Of a DNA stretch of 5,203 bases, positions 1 through 5,203 are shown one piece after another. This DNA is from Xanthobacteraceae bacterium (GTDB taxonomy: Bacteria; Pseudomonadota; Alphaproteobacteria; Rhizobiales; Xanthobacteraceae), in assembly GCA_030043335.1 (NCBI GenBank), contig JASHXX010000458.1:1-5203 (forward strand), in the 5' to 3' direction. Both the position numbers and the translations under genes were made by a program. Every line of letters starts with the position of its first letter. The first letter of the stretch is position 1. The notes beneath the pieces were generated by a model, which saw only the letters and a program-made list of their open reading frames with translations, made no database searches and was not told the DNA's origin.

Positions 1-819
1 CACGCAGGCCGCAAGCGCATTGATTTCCCACCCGACGCCCGTATCCGTCCCGGCGCTATTCTGCCGAGCCGCATAGAGCATGCCCGCAAAGGCGGCCGTC
101 ATGCCCGATAGCACGTAGGCCGACAGCAACGAGCGCTTGACATTGATGCCGGCGTGGCGTGCTGCCTTGCGGCTCGATCCCACCGCCATGATGTGGACGC
201 CGGAGCGAATGCGCGTCAGATAGAGGTGCGCGGCGAGCCCAATCACAATGAGGCACACCATATTCACAGGTATGCCGAACAACGTCCCGGTTCCAAGAAA
301 ATCCCAAGCCGGGCTGTCGGCTGATCCGCTCGCTAGATCGCTAGCGAGGGCGCCAGTGATCTTGTTGTAGGCGGCGCGCACCACGATCAGAACGACCATG
401 GTGGTCAGGAACGGTCGAGTCTGCGCATAAGCGATCATGCCGCCGTTTACCGCACCGATAAAAGCGCCCCACAAAAGGATACCGAACACCATGACGGGGA
501 ACGGCAGGCCGAGAATCTGCAACAGATAGAGCGCAACGAAGTCGCCCATCGCGAACACCGCCCCGACCGATAGGTCGATGCCACCAGAAAGGATCGAAAT
601 CGCCATCGCCATGGCGATGAACGCTTGTTCTGGAAAGCTGCGCATCAGCTGCTGCAGCTGGATCGGGTTATTGTAGTCGGGGATGAAGATGATGAAGGTC
701 AGAAAGATAGCTAACAGTAGCACGAATGGAACAATCGGCTCCATCCAACGCTTTTCAAGCAGCTCGCTCAGAAAAAGTTGGGGCGAGTACCGATACCAGA
801 GCCGCCGCAACCCGTTCAT
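1..819 (-). CDS. RbsC-type ABC transporter permease (permease B), 3' end cut by window edge
   Basis: Inner-membrane permease of the branched-chain/ribose transport family (BPD_transp_2), which forms the channel of a sugar-type ABC importer. The 273 visible codons run in frame to base 1. An amphipathic N-terminus is followed by a first membrane segment near residues 27-47 and several later hydrophobic segments. Family signatures seen: GGIDLSVG at 79-86, the GAVNG...RPFLTTM stretch at 122-141, the cytoplasmic coupling loop SGVHIMAVGSSRKAARHAGI at 206-225, and the start of the block around GVGWEINALAACV at 261-273. Family members are usually about 320-340 residues, so roughly 50-65 C-terminal residues lie outside the window. 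The start is well fixed: an in-frame TGA directly precedes the ATG, and AGAGGA lies 5 bases upstream. It follows the binding-protein gene by 89 bases that contain a hairpin. Family assignment is firm; the substrate is unknown. Confidence 0.93.
   Translation of the reverse strand, partial: MNGLRRLWYRYSPQLFLSELLEKRWMEPIVPFVLLLAIFLTFIIFIPDYNNPIQLQQLMRSFPEQAFIAMAMAISILSGGIDLSVGAVFAMGDFVALYLLQILGLPFPVMVFGILLWGAFIGAVNGGMIAYAQTRPFLTTMVVLIVVRAAYNKITGALASDLASGSADSPAWDFLGTGTLFGIPVNMVCLIVIGLAAHLYLTRIRSGVHIMAVGSSRKAARHAGINVKRSLLSAYVLSGMTAAFAGMLYAARQNSAGTDTGVGWEINALAACV
329..348. repeat. Perfect 8-bp inverted repeat inside permease B
   Basis: CTCGCTAG and CTAGCGAG are perfect reverse complements separated by four bases (ATCG). 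They lie in the permease B coding region and encode the small repeat LASDLAS at residues 158-164, in a predicted non-membrane loop. It could be a local duplication of CGCTAG or chance. No function is implied. Confidence 0.5.
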
Positions 820-844
820 TCAGATCCTCTGCTGAGGGATGCCG

Positions 845-871
845 AACGCCCGCCTAAAGCAGACGGGCGTT
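845..871 (-). other. Intercistronic mRNA hairpin between binding protein and permease B
   Basis: In the minus-strand transcript the arms AACGCCCGUCU and AGGCGGGCGUU pair over 11 consecutive positions, including one U-G wobble, around a five-base loop GCUUU. On the plus strand the wobble position would be a C/A mismatch, so the structure fits the minus-strand RNA, the direction in which the flanking genes are read. No U-tract follows the stem, which argues against a classic intrinsic terminator. Hairpins placed directly after a binding-protein gene often protect the upstream mRNA from 3' exonucleases, or partly reduce read-through, so that binding protein exceeds permease. That role is inferred here. 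Confidence 0.6.
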
Positions 872-908
872 AGCAGTAAGTGTATTCTGTAGGCCCGATA
901 AGGCTTGT

Positions 909-1931
909 CTATTGCTTCGGCACTACGAAGCAATATTGCCGATCTTCGGGGCCAGAGACCCAGTAGTTCGTCGTGTAGTATGCGTACTGCGTGGTGCCGG
1001 CGGGCCTTGTATCCTCGAGCAGCGTCAACACCGCGTTTACGATAGCCTCGCCCTGGGTGTCGGCGCGGTACGACAGGTTTTTCGTGTACAGCCCCTGATC
1101 GACCATGTCGCAATCCGCCGGCTGTCCGTCGCTGGCGACGAAAATCTTCACCTGGCCTTCCTTGCCGGCATTCTTCACCACCCGAGCCGCGCCCGCGGTC
1201 ATCGGACCCCAGACGCTGATGATGCCGCAAAGATCGGGATTTTGCTGAAGAACGTTGGTGATAATTTCCGAGGCCTTGTTGGCGTCCCAGCTCGTCGGCT
1301 GCGACGACACGATCTTCATGGACGAGTCGGCTTCCAGCACCGCCGTGGCCGCCTTGGTCATGTCGAGCGAATAGACCGCGGTCGCCTCACCCTGTAGGAT
1401 CGCGATCTTTCCCGATCCTTTGCCGCCGCCGCAGGCTGCGACGGCTTCGTGGGCCAGCATTCTGCCGATCTTAGGAACGTCGGCACCAACGTAGGCGTCG
1501 GTAAGCTGGTTCGATGCCATATTGACCTGGATCACTTTGATGCCCGCATCCATTGCCCGCTTGAGCTCTCGGGCAAGCAGCGTAGCAGTCGGATTTTGCA
1601 CGATCAGGATGTCCGGCTTCTCGTTGATCAGCGTGCTGACCGCCTGAAGCTGCACGTCCGATTTGAAATTCGGATCGCGAGCGATCAACTCGATGCCATA
1701 GTCCGCAAAGTGTGCCTTCATCACCCGCGTCCATTCCGTTTCCAGGACGCCCATCCAGACCGGCACCCAGGCAACCTTCTTGCCTTTCACATCCTTTTCA
1801 AACTTGTTGTAGAGATCGCTACGCGGATCGGTCGCCTGCGCATTCGTTAGCGTTCCCACGCACAACGCTCCGGCTACGACACTGATTAGTCCCGCACGGA
1901 GCACATTAAGATAGCTCTTCCTGGAAAGCAC
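909..1931 (-). CDS. Periplasmic sugar-type ABC transporter substrate-binding protein
   Basis: Secreted binding protein of the Peripla_BP_4 (RbsB-like) family, 340 residues, which captures the substrate in the periplasm and delivers it to the permeases. A Sec signal peptide is clear: positive residues R4-K5, a hydrophobic core at about 13-29, and an AQA signal-peptidase I site at 31-33, so the mature protein begins near T34. The two-lobe domain covers about 52-310; recognisable parts are KKVAWVPVWM (51-60), the EKPDILIVQNP strand (104-114), GIKVIQVNM (130-138), GKIAILQG (174-181) and VKIFVASDG (261-269). The GTG start at 1931 is chosen because GGGAGG lies 5 bases upstream and the signal peptide starts there; an ATG at 2027 would add 32 unlikely residues and overlap the upstream gene. 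The mature protein has four cysteines (167, 235, 274, 334), so disulfides are possible. The ligand is not identifiable; the aromatic-rich first strand (W55, W59, W67) is compatible with either a sugar or an aromatic compound. Confidence 0.92.
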   Translation of the reverse strand: MLSRKSYLNVLRAGLISVVAGALCVGTLTNAQATDPRSDLYNKFEKDVKGKKVAWVPVWMGVLETEWTRVMKAHFADYGIELIARDPNFKSDVQLQAVSTLINEKPDILIVQNPTATLLARELKRAMDAGIKVIQVNMASNQLTDAYVGADVPKIGRMLAHEAVAACGGGKGSGKIAILQGEATAVYSLDMTKAATAVLEADSSMKIVSSQPTSWDANKASEIITNVLQQNPDLCGIISVWGPMTAGAARVVKNAGKEGQVKIFVASDGQPADCDMVDQGLYTKNLSYRADTQGEAIVNAVLTLLEDTRPAGTTQYAYYTTNYWVSGPEDRQYCFVVPKQ

Positions 1932-1936
1932 TGATT

Positions 1937-1942
1937 CCTCCC
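1937..1942 (-). promoter_or_regulatory. Ribosome binding site fixing the GTG start of the binding protein
   Basis: On the minus strand GGGAGG is followed by five bases (AATCA) and then the GTG at 1931. This near-ideal Shine-Dalgarno sequence decides between the GTG start and the upstream ATG at 2027. Confidence 0.8.
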
Positions 1943-1998
1943 TTTGGCACGGACAGTTTTTGGCGCATCGGATGTCGAGGCGCCGCTTGCGAGCGTGA

Positions 1999-3003
1999 TC
2001 AATCCCCTTGCTTGGCGGTTTCTTCATCGCGCGGATGCACGTAGCTATCGAGCGAAATGGCGATCAGCAGGACCGCTCCCTTGATCATGTCCTGCGTCTG
2101 AATGTCGAGATTCATGATGGTCATTGCATTTAGCAGCATGCCGATCAGAAGAGTCCCCGCGACGACGCTGAACACGTTGCCCCGTCCGCCCACTAAGCTG
2201 ACGCCGCCAAGAACGACCACGAGGATGACGTCGAAGATGACCGTCGATTCGGCAATCTGCAGGTGCATCAGCGAGGTCGACGCCACCATCATGACTCCCC
2301 CGACGTAGCCGATCGCCGAGCACAGTCCGTATTCGAGCATTGTGAGCGGGCGGGTCGCCATCCCGGAGAGGCGCGCCGCCAAGGCATTATCGCCGTGTGC
2401 ATAGATGAAACGTCCGAGAGTTGTGCGCGAGAGAAACAAGTGCAGAAGCACCGCGCACGCGATGAATACAAGCGTCGGCACCGGCACTCCACCGGCGATG
2501 CTGCCGCCGAACCGCAAGAAAATGGCGTGACCGCTTGCGAGGAAGACTTGATAGTGAGGAACGACCAGCGCGCGTGTTACCCCGAGAATGAAAAGACCGG
2601 AAGCGAGCGTGGTGAAGAGTGGCGGTATCTCGATCACGGAGATGAGAAAGCCGTTGGCGACACCGATTGCGACGGCCAGGAGCAAACCCAGTCCAAGCGC
2701 CACGGGCGTCGGCAACCCGGCGTTGATTAACGTCACCGCGATTGCAGCCGAAACAGCAAGCGTGGCGATCTGCGAAAGGTCGATGCCGCGCCCGATGACG
2801 ACGACGGCCATGCCTAGCGCCATGATCCCGAGGATGGAAATCCCCCGCACCAGTGTGAAGAAGTTGCCCAGCGAGAAGAAACCTGGTTGGCCGATGCTGA
2901 GGATCACGAATAGCACCAGCGTCACACCGACCACGATGGTTGCCTGATCGGGCCGGTATTGCCCCCAGTTTCGGACCGAGACGCCACGCTCAACCGCCGT
3001 CAT
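1999..3003 (-). CDS. RbsC-type ABC transporter permease (permease A)
   Basis: Complete 334-residue inner-membrane permease of the BPD_transp_2 family, the usual family length. Multiple hydrophobic segments run from about residue 22 to 318. Family signatures seen: GRGIDLS at 71-77 (usually GGIDLS; the second G is R here), GVANGFLI...IPPLFTTLAS at 114-135, the cytoplasmic loop LGRFIYAHGDNALAARLSGM at 196-215, and LGGVSLVGGRGNV...AGTLLIGML at 265-290. The charged tail after residue 322 should be cytoplasmic. The ATG at 3003 is preferred because AGGAGG ends three bases before it; an ATG at 3072 would add 23 residues reaching into the control region. It is the first gene of the leftward unit, and 67 bases separate it from the binding protein. 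It differs clearly from permease B, so the two probably pair as a heterodimeric channel. Substrate unknown. Confidence 0.92.
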   Translation of the reverse strand: MTAVERGVSVRNWGQYRPDQATIVVGVTLVLFVILSIGQPGFFSLGNFFTLVRGISILGIMALGMAVVVIGRGIDLSQIATLAVSAAIAVTLINAGLPTPVALGLGLLLAVAIGVANGFLISVIEIPPLFTTLASGLFILGVTRALVVPHYQVFLASGHAIFLRFGGSIAGGVPVPTLVFIACAVLLHLFLSRTTLGRFIYAHGDNALAARLSGMATRPLTMLEYGLCSAIGYVGGVMMVASTSLMHLQIAESTVIFDVILVVVLGGVSLVGGRGNVFSVVAGTLLIGMLLNAMTIMNLDIQTQDMIKGAVLLIAISLDSYVHPRDEETAKQGD

Positions 3004-3098
3004 GACCCTCCTCACCTGCCTTGCCCCGCATGATTGCGTCGGCAGGCCAAAAAACCCGGTTCGGCACGACAATCGGGGCTACCAGCCAGAAGAGCCGG

Positions 3099-3126
3099 TT
3101 GTTTTTTATAGTTTATATGTTATAAG
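3099..3126 (+). promoter_or_regulatory. Candidate sigma-70-type promoter of the GntR regulator gene
   Basis: A TTGTTT at 3099-3104 resembles a -35 box, and TATAAG at 3121-3126 a -10 box, with a 16-base spacer. Transcription would begin near 3133, giving a short leader with the ribosome binding site GAGG at 3136-3139, five bases before the ATG at 3145. The patch is strikingly AT-rich against its surroundings. A leftward promoter for the transporter should also lie in 3004-3144: TATAAA -10-like hexamers can be read on the minus strand at 3105-3110 and 3112-3117, but no convincing -35 box accompanies them. Confidence 0.4.
3106..3126. promoter_or_regulatory. Candidate GntR operator: three tandem TTATANN heptamers forming a palindrome
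   Basis: Three adjacent 7-base units, TTATAGT, TTATATG and TTATAAG, fill 3106-3126. The same bases form an imperfect palindrome TTATA-N3-TATA-N3-TATAA at 3106-3125, matching at 14 of 20 positions. It sits inside the probable promoter spacer and -10 of the regulator gene, between two divergent transcription units, where a repressor of both would be expected to bind. Recognition by the adjacent GntR protein is inference, and AT-rich sequence can produce such patterns by chance. Confidence 0.45.
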
Positions 3127-3144
3127 AATCCAGACGAGGTGGCA

Positions 3145-3852
3145 ATGCCAAATCCGAACCCGGTGTTGGAAACGGATGACGGTCGAATCGGCCGCTTTGG
3201 AGGCCCGATCAGCAAGGAAAGCCTCAGCCAGCAGGCCTACCTTGTCATTCGCGATTCATTGATGCGCAGCCGCCTCAAGCCAGGTCGGATGCTTATTGCC
3301 CGCGAGGTGGCAAGCGATCTCGGTATCAGCGTGACGCCGGTCAGAGAGTCGCTGCTGCGGCTTGTCTCCGAACATGGGTTGGTCATGGACGAACGCGGCA
3401 CCGTCATGGTGCCCACGCTTGACCGCGATCGTTGCATTGAAATCCGGGACCTTCGAGTCCTTACCGAAGGCGAAGGTGCCGCGCGCGCCGCGCGCCTGGC
3501 GACTAATACCGAGATCGACGAGCTCGCGGTCATTCACGAGCGCTATCTGCAAGCGGAACATGACGGAGATTTTACGACGGCGCTCGTAGCCAACGAGAGC
3601 TTTCATTTTACGCTCTGTCGTTTGGCGCAGTCTCCAGTTCTGTTCCGTATCGTCGAAAATCTTTGGGTGCAGTTTGGTCCGGTTCTCGCTTATATCTATC
3701 AGGGCCGATCGCGGCCGTTCAGAGGCCGCAAGCACGGCCATATCCTGGTCATTGAAAGTCTTCGCGAGCGCGCGCCGGAGAAGGCGCGTCAGGCAATAAG
3801 TCAGGATATTCTCGTCGGCGGGATGGCGATTTTAGACGCTCTTGGCAATTGA
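3145..3852 (+). CDS. GntR-family transcriptional regulator, FadR subfamily (FCD domain)
   Basis: Cytoplasmic DNA-binding regulator of 235 residues. An unstructured leader (1-25) precedes a winged-helix GntR domain at about 27-92 with the typical helix-turn-helix: REVASDLGISVTPVRESLLR at 53-72, then HGLV and the wing to MVPTL. An all-helical FCD effector domain covers about 95-230. FCD proteins usually hold a metal with D-x3-H plus two later histidines; here the equivalent positions appear to be N150, H154, H199 and D221, so the first acid is Asn and the last His is Asp. The ATG at 3145 is favoured over a GTG at 3139 because GAGG at 3136-3139 is correctly spaced for the ATG. It is divergent from the transporter and leads directly into the ligase gene, so it probably controls one or both units. 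FadR-type regulators mostly sense organic acids or acyl compounds, but the effector is unknown. Confidence 0.93.
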   Translation: MPNPNPVLETDDGRIGRFGGPISKESLSQQAYLVIRDSLMRSRLKPGRMLIAREVASDLGISVTPVRESLLRLVSEHGLVMDERGTVMVPTLDRDRCIEIRDLRVLTEGEGAARAARLATNTEIDELAVIHERYLQAEHDGDFTTALVANESFHFTLCRLAQSPVLFRIVENLWVQFGPVLAYIYQGRSRPFRGRKHGHILVIESLRERAPEKARQAISQDILVGGMAILDALGN

Positions 3853-3860
3853 GCGGAGCA

Positions 3861-5203
3861 TTGACCAGGGTTCAGGATCGATATTGGGCGACCGACTGGC
3901 TGGGAGGACCGCTTCAAGTCGAACGGCATTTCGGCGGACGCGAAATGCGTTGTTTTTCCGAACGCCCGACGACATTGGCGGCAATGTTTTCGGATCTTGC
4001 GCGGCGCTTTCCCGAACGTCCCGCGATCGCTGAAGACCGCCACTTCACGTACGCGGAGCTCGACCACATCGCGGCGGCGATCGCGGCGGGGCTTGCGGCG
4101 GAAGGCGTCGCCCTAGGCGATCGCGTGGCTCTCTTTCTCGGTAATGGCTGGGAGTTCTTGGCCTGCGCTTTTGCCTGCTTTCGCATCGGCGCAGTCGTGG
4201 TTCCGGTCGGCACGCGGCAGCGTCGGGCGGAGCTTGAGTTCCTGCTCAACGACTGCGGCGCGAGCGCGCTCATCTTCGATGCATCGCTGGCCGAGGCCTT
4301 ACCACGAGTGGAAGCCACTAAGGTCACGACACGCCTGTTCGCCGTGAATGGGAAGGTCCCAAGTGCACGCCCCTTCTCAGACCTCACCTCTACGTCGCCG
4401 CGGTCACACGACGTACTCAGCGTCTCAGAGGAGGACACAGCAGTTATTCTCTACACTTCCGGAACAACCGGCAGGCCGAAGGGTGCATTGCTGACGCATC
4501 TCGGCATCATCCACTCCGCCCTGACTTTCGCCCGCTGCCTGGGATTGATGGAGGAGGACCGTGGTCTCGTCGCAGTCCCTCTTTCGCACGTCACTGGTCT
4601 AGTCGCCGTCAGCATCTCTACGATGATTGTCGGTGGCTGCGTTGTCTTGATGCGTCAAGACTATAAGACCGAGCCCTTTCTCGAGCTCGTCAGTCGCGAG
4701 CGTGTTACCTTTTCAATTTTAGTACCGGCGATTTATACCCTTTGGGTCATGAGTCCAAACCTTGGGCGGCACGATCTATCATCTTGGAGGATCGGTTGCT
4801 TCGGCGGTGCGCCAATGCCTGTGTCGACGATCGAGATGCTGGCTGAAAAGATTCCGCATCTGCAGCTTCTGAACGCATACGGCGCGACTGAAACGACGTC
4901 ACCCACTACGATCATGCCGCGTGCCTGCTGGCGCGAGCACATGGACAGCGTGGGCCAGGTTGTGCCGTGCGGCGATGTGAAGATCGTGGACGAAGTCGGC
5001 AACGAGGTTTTTCCGGGCGAAGCCGGCGAGCTATGGATTAGCGGTCCGATGGTCGTCCCCGGTTATTGGGGACTTCCTGACGCCAATAAGACCGAATTCG
5101 TAGAAGGCTTCTGGCGTTCCGGCGACATCGGGTCGATGGATGCCGATGGCTTTGTGCGCGTTTTCGATCGCCGCAAGGACATGATCAACCGCGCTGGGTT
5201 TAA
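3861..5203 (+). CDS. Acyl-CoA synthetase / AMP-dependent ligase, 3' end cut by window edge
   Basis: Class I adenylate-forming enzyme (AMP-binding superfamily) that activates a carboxylic acid with ATP and transfers it to CoA. Numbering is from a TTG at 3861. Motifs seen: the phosphate-binding loop YTSGTTGRPKG at 198-208, the adenine-binding motif NAYGATETT at 338-346, the ribose-binding Asp in WRSGDIG (D422), and the hinge region DRRKDMINRAGF at 436-447, where the sequence stops. The small C-terminal domain with the catalytic lysine, roughly 80-100 residues, is outside the window. The start is uncertain: TTG at 3849 (4-base overlap with the regulator stop), TTG at 3861, ATG at 3945 (weak GGCGGA six bases upstream) and ATG at 3984 are all in frame. 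Sequence before 3945 (VERHFGGREMRCFSERP) looks like genuine family N-terminus, so an early start is favoured. Substrate class (aromatic, short-chain, dicarboxylic or fatty acid) cannot be decided. It is probably co-transcribed with the regulator. Confidence 0.9.
   Translation, partial: MTRVQDRYWATDWLGGPLQVERHFGGREMRCFSERPTTLAAMFSDLARRFPERPAIAEDRHFTYAELDHIAAAIAAGLAAEGVALGDRVALFLGNGWEFLACAFACFRIGAVVVPVGTRQRRAELEFLLNDCGASALIFDASLAEALPRVEATKVTTRLFAVNGKVPSARPFSDLTSTSPRSHDVLSVSEEDTAVILYTSGTTGRPKGALLTHLGIIHSALTFARCLGLMEEDRGLVAVPLSHVTGLVAVSISTMIVGGCVVLMRQDYKTEPFLELVSRERVTFSILVPAIYTLWVMSPNLGRHDLSSWRIGCFGGAPMPVSTIEMLAEKIPHLQLLNAYGATETTSPTTIMPRACWREHMDSVGQVVPCGDVKIVDEVGNEVFPGEAGELWISGPMVVPGYWGLPDANKTEFVEGFWRSGDIGSMDADGFVRVFDRRKDMINRAGF

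Noticed and set aside
912..1397. 161-codon open frame on the plus strand opposite the binding-protein gene
   Set aside because: It is antisense to a well-supported gene, has no recognisable family and no clear ribosome binding site, and is a mirror of GC-rich codon use. The same holds for 1449-1850 and 2263-2730.
1962..1984. GGCGC...GCGCC inverted repeat in the permease A-binding protein gap
   Set aside because: Five base pairs with a 13-base loop is weak, and no U-tract follows in the minus-strand RNA, so it is not called a terminator.
1932..2027. ATG at 2027 as the binding-protein start
   Set aside because: It would overlap the permease A stop, add a charged 32-residue leader before a clear signal peptide, and ignore the well-placed GGGAGG before the GTG at 1931.
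3004..3072. ATG at 3072 as the permease A start
   Set aside because: The extra 23 residues are not permease-like, and AGGAGG lies just before the ATG at 3003.
3057..3100. Two CCGGTT direct repeats (3057-3062 and 3095-3100) in the divergent control region
   Set aside because: Six-base repeats 38 bases apart are expected by chance in GC-rich DNA and show no dyad symmetry of their own.
3914..4438. 174-codon open frame on the minus strand opposite the ligase gene
   Set aside because: Its Ser/Arg/Ala-rich, low-complexity translation is typical of a shadow frame, and the plus strand encodes clear adenylate-forming motifs. The 3256-3741 minus frame opposite the GntR gene was rejected on the same grounds.

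Overview
The window looks like chromosomal or plasmid DNA of an alphaproteobacterium, most likely a Rhizobiales member such as a Bradyrhizobium or Mesorhizobium relative. This is inferred from the moderately high GC content, the C/G-rich third codon positions, the use of GTG and probably TTG starts, and the gene types. An RbsC-type transporter divergent from a FadR-subfamily GntR regulator, with a CoA ligase next to it, is a typical catabolic-island layout of soil alphaproteobacteria. The genus is not proven by anything in the sequence.

Left part (1-3003), minus strand: three co-directional genes of a ribose-type (CUT2-like) ABC importer, in transcription order permease A (3003->1999), periplasmic substrate-binding protein (1931->909) and permease B (819->1, running off the left edge). 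The two permeases are different family members and probably form a heterodimer. No ATPase gene is inside the window; it may lie beyond the left edge. A strong hairpin sits between the binding-protein gene and permease B.

Centre (3004-3144): a short divergent control region. It has an AT-rich patch with three tandem TTATANN heptamers that also form an imperfect palindrome. The patch overlaps a plausible promoter for the rightward regulator gene.

Right part (3145-5203), plus strand: a GntR-family regulator with an FCD ligand domain, followed almost without a gap by an acyl-CoA synthetase/ligase of the AMP-binding superfamily, which is cut by the right edge.

The set reads as a small regulated uptake-and-activation system. 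The transporter brings in a small organic compound, the ligase activates a carboxylic acid (the imported compound or a breakdown product) as its CoA thioester, and the GntR/FCD protein controls one or both transcription units in response to a related metabolite. The substrate cannot be named from this sequence. No RNA gene, insertion sequence, CRISPR array or phage-like feature was seen.
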